Assembly (NCBI GenBank): GCA_037976565.1
Contig: CP137669.1
Coordinates: 42,310,912 to 42,374,911, forward strand
Origin: Mesocentrotus franciscanus
Lineage: Eukaryota; Echinodermata; Echinoidea; Camarodonta; Strongylocentrotidae
Direction of reading: 5' to 3'
DNA length: 64,000 nt
The notes beneath the pieces are model-generated. The model ran no database searches, was not told the origin of the DNA, and saw nothing but the letters and a program-made list of their open reading frames with translations. Made by a program: the position numbers and the translations under genes. This document shows positions 36,117 to 47,797 of the stretch, piece after piece; positions within the stretch are counted from its first letter, which is position 1, and every line of letters begins with the position of its first letter.

Positions 36117-37623
36117 AAATTGTTGTGGATAAAGCTATGAAACAATATTTCCATTTTTTTTACGAGCTTTATTTTTACCCTTATTAACTCTGACCGATAT
36201 AATTACTAGGTAGTACAGATTTTTAGTACATCATTTTAAATGGATGATTGCTATTCTGTGTGGGAAAAGGATCTCTATATCTTTATGTACTTTTCTCATT
36301 TTTACCATCAACCTTTTTATCAGCAAGATATATCCTAATAATAATATCTATATACATATATTTTTTGTAATATTCTCCTAACCATAACTTATACCTCTAG
36401 TGTATACATTCATTTATTTACATTCATATGTGAATTCCAATATTTGTCTGTGTTCATACAATTACTTTATCTTTTTTTGTTTTATTCCTTATACCTGTAC
36501 ATTCAATCAATATGACAACTTTATGCATTTTGTAAGTCATTTTAATCATCCATTTTAGTATTACTACCTAAAAATTACAGAATGTACATTTTTCACAAGC
36601 AAATGACTGTTTATTGAAGTTTTGAATGTTTTGTGATTTTTCACTCTACAAGGGTTAAAAATATCCAGAGTGTAGTAATTTTTTAGGTCAGTTGCAAAGC
36701 CAACTTTTCACCTACACACATACTACATCGGGGTCACTAGTAATCATTTAATTTTCGTCACCAAAACATGGTTTTTCTTTTAACAGCCTCTTCGAAAGGC
36801 CTTCACAGTAATTTATTCTGTTACCGGTCATTTTGACGGTCATTTTGACGAAATGATATAGTGAACTCAATTTACCTAACACAATTTACCTACGAAACCT
36901 AATTTACATTCACTGAAACCCCTTGTGACTCCAAACATAACTAAAATAAAATGACTTTGCAAAGAGTGGGGGAAATAAACCCAATGTTTTTAAAGTGTTG
37001 GTATAACCATAATATCATTGGTAAACTTTGAAAATGAAATACTGGAGGATTAGTGATTTACTTTGCGTATATAATCATTATACTCGGTGCCCATCGGCAG
37101 TTCATACAGCAGTATTCCATGCAAATTATCCCTGTGTACAGATGTATCTTGAGAAATTGACAGAAGTTTGTAAAAAAAAAAATATATTGTTGGTACGATA
37201 CTTTATATGGAATTGCTGGTGTGCACTTTTTTCCTATTATCTGATAATAAATCATTTTGACTCATATATAACGAATGGTGTTTATGTTGTTTATTTGGTA
37301 TACTTGGCTATTGCAGTTTTTACCTTTTAGAAAGTAAGAACTGCGCCCAACATGATCAATTTTACAATTGACTTCATTTGTAATCAACTGGAAGATTGCA
37401 AGAAATTACCTATAAATTGCAACAGAAAATATTTCTCAATTGCTTTAGTATTTAAAAAAAATGCACTTAAAAATATGCATAACGTTCTAAGGAATCCAAG
37501 TGGTGGAAAATGGTGAAAAATATCAAAATCAAGGTTAATTATGAACAGAGCTGATAATACACATAGGCAGGCCAACTTGGTTTCAGTTGTGTGCTAGCCT
37601 AACGAAGCAACATGCGCCATGGT

Positions 37624-40462
37624 CAGTAGCGTACCTGCAGGGGGGCAGTCTGCCCCCCAACGAGTGACAAGCAAGCAAAAAAAAGGAAGGGAAAAGGGAA
37701 GAAAGAAAGGCTAAAAACACGAGTTAGAAGTGGACCCAGGGCACTCACTTATCCGTATATAGGCCAAGGCCCCGCGGTTCAGCTAGCCATGCTCCGAGAT
37801 TTGGGTCGTTTTCAGGTCAGAACTAGCCCTAATTCGTGTTTTAGGCCTATATAAGATTAAAACAAAATGCCGATGATCGCTCTACACTAGGGCGTACAAG
37901 TTACAACGTTGAAAAGTATGTCAGGACTCAGTTAGCTTCAGGTCCATCTGTCAAATCATCATGCCGTTACACAATGTACAGGGCCCGCGCTACGGCGGGG
38001 CTCGGGGAGCCGCCCTTTTTAAAGTAGAAAGAAAAATAGAAAGAAACCAACCAAGGGCAAGGCCCCGGCAAAAAACTTTCCTGCAAAAGCGCGAAAAAAT
38101 AGCAAATGCGACAAGTAAAAACACAGAGGCATCGTCAAGCATGTCGGCAAAGCTTCCGAGTTCGGCAGTTTGCGGATTCATAAAATCAGTCCTTAAAAGC
38201 CTAATTCGTTCAGAAAATTACACACTTTTATCATCAGAATCTGGGTAAAAACACTCCATTCAGTCGTACAGGTGCATAAAAGACGAACTGTCAGTCAAAA
38301 ATTTTCTTTTCAATCTGCGCAAATTATACCGAACAAAATCAGTCTCATGCATGCACATCGTTTTAGTGTCACAGATGAGTCGTTACTGTTACACTATATG
38401 GACAGATTGGATAGATGTGTAAATCATTAACATTATAATCAGTGTACGATGCGAAAACGATTCATCTCCAGCTTCCGGAAATAATAATAATATTCCGCTT
38501 TTGTATGGCGCTTAATACATCTACGATGTCTCTTAGAGATATATTAATCTGGGAATTTTTGTTGAGTCCTGCGGGACGCAATTACTCACCGCTTTTGCAT
38601 AATTTGTGCGTGAGATTTTTTTTTTCTATTAAGTGCCCCTTTTTAAAAATCTCCGATGAGTGCCCTTATTCATATTTGAGAGGTGCCCCCTTTAACTCTG
38701 TAATAAATGCCCCTTTTATTTTGACACGTGCCCATTGATGTAGTCAAATTGATTAATGTCCAGTCTTTTTAGTTGTAAAAGATTATATCATGTTTGTGTG
38801 GTTTTGAATAAAATGAACTTGAACTTATCCTTTCTAATTAGTACCATTTTCCTTCTGATAATTGCACTTTTTCCGTTATCATAAGTGCCCCTTATTAAGT
38901 GTGAGGAGTGCCCCATGTTCACCTCTGGTAATTCCCCTTTTTACTTTGACATGTGCTCTTTTTCTTTTCTAGTAAGTGTCCTTTTCCCTTTGAATATGTG
39001 CCCCCTTTCCCTTTCCCCATAAAAAGTGCTCCTAAATTAAAGCAATTAAGAGCATATTTTTTTCTTTAATTTAACCCAAATCTGGCTCGCTACGCTCGCT
39101 CGTATTTAAAATTGATATAATTATGTTTCTTATTAAAGATCTTTTCAGTCTGTCATGATTAGATTGTGCTTAAAACCCCATCAGGATTGTTTTTTCCTCT
39201 TTATAAGATGTAATTTTTGCACTGCGACCTCACAAATCTCTGATAGTTCGCTCGCAAATAAATATTCTAACCATCACAACCAACTGCTAAGTACATGTAT
39301 GATGCTTAAACAGTATCTTGGACCATGTAAAGAGAGAAACAAACATTGAAATCATTCCTGATAATGTACTCACAATGTAGGGGTAAATACCAATGTCTAA
39401 AAGTTGTATATTTTTGCTTTGAAGTTTCCCTTTATAGGTGTCCCCTTTTCCCGGAAAGCGCCCTTTATTGTTGGTGCTCCCCACTATGAATGACGCTCCG
39501 CCGCCCCTGGCCTGCTAAAACCTCTGAATTTCCGGGGCTCCGCCCTGGACCCCACGCCAATTTACACTCCGCTCGCTACGCTCTACCTGATCGTAAATAC
39601 TTTAGCCCCCACCCCCCACTTTGAAAAACGTTCCCCGGGCCTGATGTAAGGTGTTTGAAGCTGAAGCCCGACGCAAGTGATTGCTGTCTGCCCATCCAAA
39701 CTGCTGTCCTAGTCTTGTACTGACTGATTTTGACAATCAAGTGATACCTGAGATACTAGGAAACTATACACTAAATCGCACGAATTGAGTTTGAAAATTC
39801 GATTTTTCTTCAGCTTCTCAGGTGGGCACATCCCCCCTGTACATGCAAGCGCGGAACGCCGCTAAATATTTTCTTACGAATCGCCCCCGTCGCCGGCGGC
39901 TGGATCCGCCTCTGTATGTACCCTCCCAGTGCGTGATTTCTCCTATATCTATTGATATATCATTTTACTGTTACATTTTTTCTCACTTTACTACATTTAT
40001 TTTTATTGAGTGAATAGATGCATATTCTGAATATTCATTAGTTTTAATTGTGCATGTGGAAATGAAACAAATGCAAATCAATACAATTCAATTCAATGTC
40101 AAATACACTTTTTACATCTCCAAATATGCAGAATTGGGAACATAATATGTCAATAGCTTCTTCAAGGGGAATAATAGAAGTACGTTAATAGAAACATTGT
40201 CATTACCAGTTATAGGTTAACCACTGATTTTGTCAAAATTCAATACATTTAACTTTTTTTTAATGATAATTTTTTCTTTTAAATCAAAATAGACCAAAGA
40301 TAAAAAGTCGCCCGATCGCAAATATTAATATCGACAATATCCCTACTGTGTTATTGGGACAACCCTAGTCCCCCTTCACCCCTTCCACACCCCAACACCC
40401 CACCCCCTCTTGCTCGTCCAAATCGCTTGCCCCCCTGGCGAGGTATGCCAGGTACGCCACTG
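37624..40462. mobile_element. 2.84-kb hAT-like non-autonomous element
   Basis: Starts CAGTAGCGTACCTGCAGGGG and ends, inverted, CAGTGGCGTACCTGGCATAC, with poly-G blocks just inside. The flanks GCCATGGT (37616-37623) and CCCATGGT (40463-40470) are a 7/8 match, an 8-bp hAT-type duplication. No transposase frame. Inside are a patchwork of modules: a GC-rich block (37979-38020), a SINE 3' fragment (38480-38520), a LINE tail (38795-38830), a degenerate GTGCCCC array (38630-39490) and one unit of the satellite found at 46-47 kb (39510-39650). Confidence 0.75.
38630..39490 (+). repeat. Degenerate GTGCCCCTTTT array
   Basis: At least a dozen spaced copies of (A)GTGCCCCTTTT-like motifs every 20-35 bases (for example 38631, 38657, 38683, 38709, 38886, 38907, 38999), interrupted by a LINE tail and unrelated DNA. 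It looks like an old minisatellite. Confidence 0.5.
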
Positions 40463-40972
40463 CCCATGGTCCAACCTACACAATGTATGTGCATACATCA
40501 ACAGCTCTGAGCAATAACTTACAAGGACACCCTCTGATGAAACCAAATTGATTACATTTCAAAATAAGCAATACAATGTAACGCTTTTTGGAGAAAAAAA
40601 TGAATTGGGTTTATTAGCATAGAGCTACTTGTCATAAAGGCGAGGAGAGAGAGAGAGAGAGAGAGAGGGGGTAACAGGAGGAGACAGGGAGGGAGATGAT
40701 CCCCCAGAAAAAAAACTTTCCGGGGGGACGTGTTCTTCCGTTCCCCCTCCCGGATACTTGCAAAATAAATATTTGATTATATCTCTCGCTATAAAGCTTC
40801 CTAGACCCTGCCTTGACGGACGCAAAATTTGCCGATCTTTTGTCGATATTTTCAAATTTGTCACCAATTCCAAGAAATTGTCGTCACTGGATAATTTCAT
40901 GTTCGTCTTTCCATTTGTTGTATCAGATTTTCGAAATCTCACCAATTATTTTTTTTTTAGAGATATGGACCT
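40463..40972. other. No gene recognised between two transposons
   Basis: Includes a (GA)n run at about 40648-40667 and short open frames without recognisable content. Confidence 0.4.
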
Positions 40973-40980
40973 GTGCGTGA

Positions 40981-42311
40981 GGTGACCCGACACAAGCTCC
41001 GGCGACGATTGCTCCGGTGACAAATGCTCTGCAGAAAGCGACAATTGCTCCGCGACATTATTTTGCTCTGATGTCAAATGCTCCTCCCGACAGTTGCCCC
41101 GCCGACATTTGCTCCGCCGACAATTGCTCCGCCGACAGTTAATGCTCCGCCGACATTTGCTCCGCCGACAATTTCTCCGCCGACAATTGCTCCGCCGACA
41201 ATTACTCCTCCGACATGACAATTGCTCCGCCGATATTTTCTCCGCCCCAAAAGTGCCCCATGGAGGACATTTGCTCCTCGATCTGACGATTGCTCCGCTC
41301 CGGAAGACAAAATAATGCTCCTACGACAAATGCTTCGCCGACAATATTTCTTTCATGGTTTATTTTTTTTATTTTTTTCTATTTGACTTGTTTAGTTGTT
41401 GTTATTCAGGGCCGTTGCCAGCATTTTGAGAAGGGGGATGCGTTTAATTCTCCGATCAGGAGACCATGATGGAAACAAAAAGTGATAAACCCTTTGCGAA
41501 AGACGCAATCCTTTTTTCGGGGGAGCAGGTGCAGAAGCTTTTAAGTAATAGATAAACTTTTCTCAACCTTGAGTCAACCTTCTTTCAACAAATAGTAATT
41601 TTTTTTCTTGGGCACAATATTATTTAAGGTAATATTTATCCCCTTTTGATAAGCGATGGTATATATACCGAGAGAGAGAGAGAGAGAGATATATATATAT
41701 AGAGAGAGTTTTGAGCTTTGGATCAGCCAATGAGCAATACATGAAACAGATTTTGAGCAGAGTAATTATCGTTCAGTGGAGAACTTGCATAAAGAGCTAT
41801 AACTTGATTATTTTTAAATCAAACATTATGGGGGAGAGCAATAATCGGCTGAGCATTTGTCTTCTCCAAGGTACTTTTTGGGCAGAACAAATGACGGCAG
41901 AGTAATTGCACTAAAAATTGTCTTCCACGGGGCACTTTCAGAGAGCAATTTTATTGTCGGCGGAGCATTTGTCTTTTACGGAGTACTCCTAATACGTTCA
42001 ACGGGTCACCTTTTTTTGGCCGGGGGAGCAATTATTGTTGTAGGAGCATTTGCATTTTAAGGGGCACTTTTGGGGCGGAGAAAATGTCAGCGGAGCAATT
42101 ACTGTCGGCGGAGCAAATGTCGGCGGAGCAATTGTCGGCGGAGCAATTGTCGGCGGAGCAATTGCCGTCGGAGCAAATGCCGGCGGATCAACTGTCGGCG
42201 GAGCAATTGTCGGAGGAGCAACTGTCGGAGGAGCATTTGACGTCGGAGCAAATGTTGCGGAGCAATTGTAGCTTTTTGCGGAGTCGTCGGCGGAGCATGT
42301 GTCATGGATTC
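40981..42311. mobile_element. TU-like foldback transposon with 15-bp repeat arms
   Basis: Two inverted arms made of 15-bp units: GCTCCGCCGACAATT in the left arm (about 40990-41345) and its complement AATTGTCGGCGGAGC in the right arm (about 41835-42300), around a 490-bp AT-rich centre. The exact octamer GTGCGTGA lies at 40973-40980 and 42312-42319. Variant units (for example TTTTCTCCGCC next to CCCAAAAGTGCCCC at 41236-41265, and its complement at 42061-42085) occur in mirrored order, so the arms are homologous as wholes. This matches the published description of sea urchin TU elements: long inverted repeats with an outer domain of 15-bp direct repeats and 8-bp target duplications (from memory). 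No transposase inside. Confidence 0.85.
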
Positions 42312-42319
42312 GTGCGTGA

Positions 42320-43044
42320 ACTTAGGTCAAGTACGAACTATCATCACACTACCGTACAAATAATTTATTAAAATAATTATGATGTGTTAACCTATTACCA
42401 GGACTCTTAACGCCATTTCTTCGTAATACAAAAGAAAAGATTTTCAACAATATGTTTTGAAAAGTGTGTTATGATTGGGTGTCCAAAGTTTGCGCACTTT
42501 TCAAATAAAATATAGGAATGTGATTTTCAATCCATCGTTTTTCATATTTCACATACATTATTTAGATCGATTACTGCCTAATATACAGCAATCTTTTAGA
42601 CTACTAATGGGTTGAACCAGAAAATTCATCACCAAACGAATTCCGACGATATCGCTATCTAAACAAATCGAAGTCGCATCGGAATGTGCTGCCACTGAGG
42701 AAAGTTATAAAAACAACGCGCACGGGAGATTACAGCTGATTTATCTTTTTTTGTAAAGCGATCAATCAAAGGTAAAATATAAGGCAAAACATACAACCAG
42801 TTGGTATCACTTTTTAAGCACAATCTTAATGGCATCTTCTCTGAAAATTAAGATTTTCAGACACTTGTCGGCAAGTTCATATAATCTTACCGACTTTTTT
42901 TTAAAGATAAGGAACTGTCTGCGAATGAAGGTCATGCGCGAACTATGGCCACACCACCATACGTGAATATACAGTGTCTGGGTGTGGGTGTGTATACTTA
43001 TATACACACATATATATATATATTATGTTTGACTAAGCCTAATT
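42320..43044. other. No gene; dispersed repeat shared with 52.6 kb
   Basis: 42650-42780 (GTGCTGCCACTGAGGAAAG, ATAAAAACAA, GATTACAGCTGATTTAT, GCGATCAATCAAAGGT) aligns in order with 52625-52765. Class unknown. Confidence 0.5.
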
Positions 43045-43909
43045 TTTTGAGGGGGGGGGGAATCTGCATCACCACCACTCTAACATGTTACATGCAGGCC
43101 CCGCGGAGCTTTTTTCAAAGTGGGGGCGGGGGGCTTAAGTATTTACGATCAGGTAGAACGCAGGGTAAATTATCTTTGGGTCTAATTGCAATTACCTGGC
43201 GGGGGTCAAGGGGCGGATCCCCCGGAAGCTCAGAGGTTTTAAGCATTTAAAAACGGTCAGATGAGCATAATTTTAATACCTTATTTTGTGACACTGGCAG
43301 GTCATTTAATTGGCGTGGGGTCCATAGGCCGGAGCCCCCAGAAGCTCAGGGGTTTTAGGCATAAAATTACTGTCAGATGAGCATCCAGGGGCTCGCCTTA
43401 CGGCCCACGGGGGGCCGGGGGCAGAGCCCCGGAAGCTCAGGGGTTTTAGGCATTTAATCACGGTCAGATGAGCATCCATGCAGGGAGCAGAGCCCCCGCA
43501 ACCTCAGGGGTTTTAGGCATTTAATTAAGGTCAGAATGATGAGCATCTTTTGATACCTCATTTGTGACACTGGCAGGTCACTATTCTTTCTTTCTTTCTA
43601 TTTCTCTTTAACACATACTTTTTCAAAAAAGTGGGGTGAGCTCGAGCCCCCGACCCCCCGTTCCGCGGGCCCTGACATGCAGGCTTTTAAATAAGCATAT
43701 ATTTTGCCTGAATGTAAATTTGGGAATTTGTCATTTTCAAACAAACGCATAAAAAAGTATAATTTACTAAAAAGTGAGGAAAAATCCCGGAAAATCATGT
43801 AATTTCAGCAACATTTATAAATCACTGGTATCGAATTAGAAATAAACCACGTTTGAATTCTTTTTTGGGGGGTTGCCCCCCCCCCCCATCAGTAGGCTAC
43901 GCCAGTGGT
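43045..43909 (-). mobile_element. Inverted satellite-bearing arm A
   Basis: The minus strand starts CCACTGGCGTAGCCTACTGA followed by GGGGGG, continues through AATTCAAACGTGGTTTATTT and the TTTAGTAAATTATACTTTTT block, and then holds about four decayed units of the GC-hairpin satellite (GCTCATCTGACC... CTAAAACCCCTGAGCTTC). The same order occurs on the plus strand from 45667. Ends near 43045 by comparison with arm B. Confidence 0.7.
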
Positions 43910-44411
43910 CAATTCCATTGTAGGCCTACTTTTCTTTAAAAAAACAAAATGGGAACTAAATTATTTGAAATAGCATAATATAGGCAACTAAGTAGGGCGG
44001 CGATTTCTTGTCATGACCAGAAAATGACCGAGGTGGGGAAATACATCTCTCGTCGTCATCCCTTCACCCCGCCCTCGACTAGGAATATTTTGCAGTATAA
44101 GTTTGAAACTTAGAGGATATTGGACTTATACCCATTCACCCCTTACTTTGCAGACCGTCCGTGTTCATTGTGATATTCAGCTAGCTTGTCAACCAAGTCG
44201 TCAGCTGGTGTAAAAGGTACTTATTTATGAACACGGACGGTCTTTTTTACCTTCCTGATCAGCTTCCTAGTTGTAGTTGCAATTCAAGCATCTATCGTTC
44301 ACAAGAGCAATTCAAAGTCACATCCACACCCTTTTCTGTTCTATACTCTATCAATGTTTATGATATTTATATTTATTGAATACACTCATATTTATTGGCC
44401 ATCAGGCAAAA
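43910..44411. other. No gene; short perfect inverted repeat
   Basis: Non-coding apart from the inverted repeat at 44152-44243. Confidence 0.4.
44152..44243. repeat. Perfect 17-bp inverted repeat
   Basis: AGACCGTCCGTGTTCAT at 44152-44168 and its exact complement at 44227-44243, with a 58-bp loop. It could be a miniature hairpin element. Confidence 0.85.
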
Positions 44412-44850
44412 TGACTGGGTGTCATGATTGACGAGGAGTTACGTTGGACGGAACATGTGGAAAAAAGTTATTAAAACTGCTCAAAACAATATAAGTGTAA
44501 TTAAGCGAGCCCAAAGTTTCCAACAAGATCTCTGAAACTTCTATATAATGCCATCGTTCTTCCTCATTTCGATTATTGTTCCTCGGTTTCGTCTGAGCGA
44601 TTTCAAAGACAAACGATTAAATTACAAAAGGTTAAAAAACGAGCTGCACGTGTAGGCCTATAGTGCTGGGAAAAGGATTTGCAGTATTTTCAAATGATAT
44701 GTTTAGTCGCTAAAGGATGGATGCCTATTCAGACACGTTTCCAGTTTGGACGTGCAGCTATAGTGATGATGTTTAAATCAATGCATGACATGGCACCAAC
44801 ATAGTTTAAATGTCAGTTCACTACGTGATCACAACACAAGACATGCTGTA
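44412..44850 (+). pseudogene. Decayed LINE reverse-transcriptase C-terminal fragment
   Basis: With at least three frameshifts or stops the three frames give LGVMIDEELRWTEHVEK, then SLKLLYNAIVLPHFDYCSSV, then IKLQKVKKRAARV, then WMPIQTRFQFGRAAIVMMFK. These are the thumb/connection motifs of jockey/CR1-like non-LTR reverse transcriptases (LGV.ID, LPH.DYCS, LQ...KRAAR, W.PI..R). Upstream RT motifs are absent. Confidence 0.75.
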
Positions 44851-44887
44851 TAAGGGATGCATTGCGTGTAATTATATTTAGAACGGA

Positions 44888-45299
44888 CACACTGGCGTAC
44901 TGGTGGGGGGCTTTGGGCCCCCCGAATAAAATTAAACCATGACTTATTTTCAATTCCATACAAGTGATTTATAAATGTTCGTGATATCACATGATTTTCA
45001 ACAAAATGCGCGTTTCTCTATTCCCAAATAGCCAGGAAGAGCATATGTTTTTTTATAGTCACTATATAATGGGCCTTAGTGGCCACTAACTGTTAGACTA
45101 GTAGATAACCGTATATCCAGTTTAGCGAAAAGTCTGGATACCCGTATATGTCCGGCCTAGAGAAGAGCTTAGAGAAGATCGCGGCAGCTCTAGGCGGTAG
45201 GCGGGGGAATGCGCAGGTTTGTTTGGATGTGGCGAGAGGGTCATTTCCGGAGGGAATGTTCCACAGGCGATGATACAGGGGCGAGCGGGCCTTGCCCCC

Positions 45300-45337
<38 letters not shown>

Positions 45338-45666
45338 AAAATAAAAAGGGGGAGGAAAAAGGAGATCGGGGCGAAAGGGCCTTTCCTTCCAGGCTGTTGC
45401 CCCCCTATCAACAAATAAGAGAGAAGGAGGAAAGGGAAAGAAAAAAGTAAAAGAGGAGACAAAGGGAAGGCAAAAAGAGGAAGAAGAAAGGAAAAGAAGG
45501 GGGATATCAGTTGCAATTTTCCGGCTAACAAGTTGTGGATCGGGGGGCGCCTCCCTAGCAGGAAGGGAAGGGAAAGGGAAGGGGAGGGAAAGGTAAGAAA
45601 GAGAGAAAGAAGATAGGTAGGGAGATCAGTTGCGAATTTTCCCGCCAACATCGTGTAGATCGGGGG
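44888..45666 (+). mobile_element. Element end plus GA-rich repeat units
   Basis: Begins CACTGGCGTACTGGTGGGGG like the start of arm B at 45667, and the next 120 bases run parallel to it (GTGATTTATAAATGTT / GTGATTTACATGTTGC). From 45300 it is GA-rich: a (GA)n run at 45304-45335, then two related segments (CAGTTGCAATTTTCCGGCTAAC near 45508 in two parts, and CAGTTGCGAATTTTCCCGCC near 45628). The long minus-strand frame at 45241-45669 is low complexity. Confidence 0.5.
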
Positions 45667-46051
45667 CACTGGCGTACTGATGGGGAGCCAATTAGTGTCC
45701 TGCCAATGTCACATTAAAATTCAAACGTGGTTCATTTCTATTTCGATACCGGTGATTTACATGTTGCTGAAATGACATAATTTCCGAGATTTTTCCTCAT
45801 TTTTAGTAAATTATACTTTTTTTATGCGTTTGTTGGAAAATTACAAATTCCTAAATTTACAGTCAGGCAAGAAATATGCTTATTTAGAGGCCTACATGGC
45901 ATGGCCCGCAAAACGACGGGGCTCCGGGCCTCGAGCTCCGCCCCCGCCACTTTTTTGGAAAAAGTATACTAAAGAGAAATAGAAAGAAAGAGAGAAAGGA
46001 ATAAAGAATAGTGACCTGCCAGTGTCACAAAATAATGAGGTATCAAAATAT

Positions 46052-47160
46052 GCTCATCTGACCGTAATTAAATGCCTAAAACCCTGAACTTCTGGTGGCT
46101 CTGTCCACTCGACCCCACCAGGGGCTTTAAGGCGGGCCCCTGAATGCTTATCTGATCGTTATAAAATGCCTGAAACCCCTGAGCTTCTGGGGGCTCCGCC
46201 CCTGGACCCCACGCAAAGTAGTGTCCTGCCAGTGTCACAAATAAGATATCAAAATATGCTCATCTGACCGTAATTAAACGCCTAAAACCCCTGAGCCTCC
46301 AGGGGCTACGCTCCCTGGACCCCACGTCAATTAGTGACCTGCCAGTGTCGCAAATAGGTTATCACAATATGCTCATCTGACCGTGATTAAATGCCTAAAA
46401 CCCCTGAACTTCCAGGGGCTCTGCCCTCTGGAGTCCACCTAGGGCCCTACAACGGGCCCCTAGATGCTCATCTGACGGTAATTTAATGCCTAAAAGGCTA
46501 AAACCCCTGAACTTCTGGTAGCTCAGCCCTCTCGACCCCACCAGGGGCCTTAAGGCCGGCCCCTGAATGCTTATCTGACCGTTATAAAATGCCTAAAACC
46601 CCTGAGCTTCTGGGGGCTCTGCCCCCTGGACCCCAAGCCAATTAGTGTCCTGCCAGTGTCACGAATAAGGTATCAAAATAATTATGCTCATCTGACCTTA
46701 ATTAAACACCTAAAACCCCTGAGCTTCCAGGGGCTCTGCCCTGGACCCAACCAATGGCACTAAGTCAGGCCCCTGGATACTCATCTGACAGTAATTTATT
46801 GCCTTAAACCCCTGAGATTCCGGGGGCTCCGCCCCCTGGACCCCACGCCAACTAGTGACCTGCCAGTGTCACAAAATAATAAGGTATCAAAATATGCTCA
46901 TCTGACCGTGATTAAACGCCTAAAACCCCTGAGCTTCCGGGGGCTCCACCCCCTCGACCCCACCAGGGGGCCTAAGGCGGACCCCTGAATGCTCAATGAC
47001 CTTTATAAAATGCCTCAAATTCCTGAGTTTCAGGGGGCTCAGCCCCTGGACCCCACGCCAATTAGTGACCTGCCAGTGTCATGAATAAAATTGTCACAAA
47101 TAGGGTATCAAAATATGCTCATCTGACCGTAATTAAATGCCCATACCCCCTGAGCCGGCC
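46052..47160 (+). repeat. GC-hairpin satellite, about 11 units
   Basis: Units begin GCTCATCTGACCGTAATTAA and contain CCTAAAACCCCTGAGCTTC plus a palindromic GGGGGCTCCGCCCCC core. Starts near 46052, 46146, 46258, 46372, 46465, 46568, 46684, 46788, 46893, 46989 and 47115 give steps of 93-126 bp. Two variants are mixed: one with CCAATTAGTGACCTGCCAGT (about 112-116 bp), one with CCACCAGGGGCCTTAAGGCG (about 93-105 bp). Confidence 0.85.
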
Positions 47161-47321
47161 GGGGCTTTGCCCCTAGACCCCACGCCAATTTACACTACGC
47201 TCTACCTGATCGTAAATACTTTAGCCTCCAGGCGCGGATCTACGGGGAGCGGGGGGTTTAGGGGGATTATCCCCCACCCCCTTTGGGCCGCCAAAAAAAA
47301 AAGAAAGAAAAAAAAGAAGAA

Positions 47322-47436
47322 AGAACGCACACTGGAAAGAAACCTTTTAAGTGCAAATACATGTATTGTGAGAAGATATTCAACTCATCTGGTAACTTAA
47401 CCAAACACATGATAACTCTAGATATAACTGTGTATT
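47322..47436 (+). pseudogene. C2H2 zinc-finger fragment inside a transposon
   Basis: One frame reads RTHTGKKPFKCKY then YCEKIFNSSGNLTKHM: the canonical linker (HTGEKPF), the Cys pair, Phe, Leu and the first zinc-binding His of a C2H2 finger. The second His is missing and the frame ends at a TAA. It is a gene or exon fragment, not a functional gene. Confidence 0.7.
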
Positions 47437-47445
47437 AAACTGGTA

Positions 47446-47797
47446 CTTGATTTAAAAAGACGTTATCATGCACTGCTTTTTATGGTCTCCATTGTGTTAG
47501 TAGATGCCAGGAAAACATCACTTACGGGTGTTCAAAAAAGCCCCCCAAAAAAAAAAAAAAAAAAAAAAAAATCGCCTCGCCGCTTTGCGGCTCGTGGACG
47601 AGTCAACCTGTTTAAACTGTTCTTGATTTAAAAAGACGTTATCATGCACTGCTTTTTATAGTCTCCATTGTGTTAGTAGTTGCCAGGAAAACATCACTTA
47701 CGGGGGTTCAAAATAGCAACAACAAAAAAATCGCCTCTCCGCTTCGCGGCTCGTGGGCGATGCTCCGCATTGTCATGTGGTCAACCCTCCCCTTAGC
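47446..47797 (+). repeat. 176-bp direct tandem duplication
   Basis: CTTGATTTAAAAAGACG to about TCGCGGCTCGTGG occurs twice (starts 47446 and 47622). Copies differ by point changes and by a long poly-A in the first copy (47544-47570). Confidence 0.85.

Larger units (their letters stand above)
31171..37615 (+). other. Probable PALS1 3' UTR then intergenic DNA, no gene recognised
   Basis: AT-rich sequence with only short, unconvincing open frames. AATAAA hexamers occur at 33015-33020, 34492-34497 and 37246-37251, among others. Which one ends the transcript cannot be told from sequence. It contains TG/GA repeats at about 32668-32735, a CA repeat at 36081-36114 and a SINE 3'-end remnant (AAGCGCTTTATAAATATTATT) at about 35823-35862. 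No conserved protein segment was seen on either strand. Confidence 0.5.

Noticed and set aside
40946..42371. Repeat proteins such as RRSNC, GGAIV and SAEQL repeats, or a CRISPR-like array
   Set aside because: 15-bp units without stops open every frame on both strands; the units are contiguous without spacers and arranged as inverted arms of a foldback element.
45241..45669. A 142-codon minus-strand membrane protein
   Set aside because: Leu/Ser/Phe-rich translation of a GA-rich repeat region; no conserved pattern.
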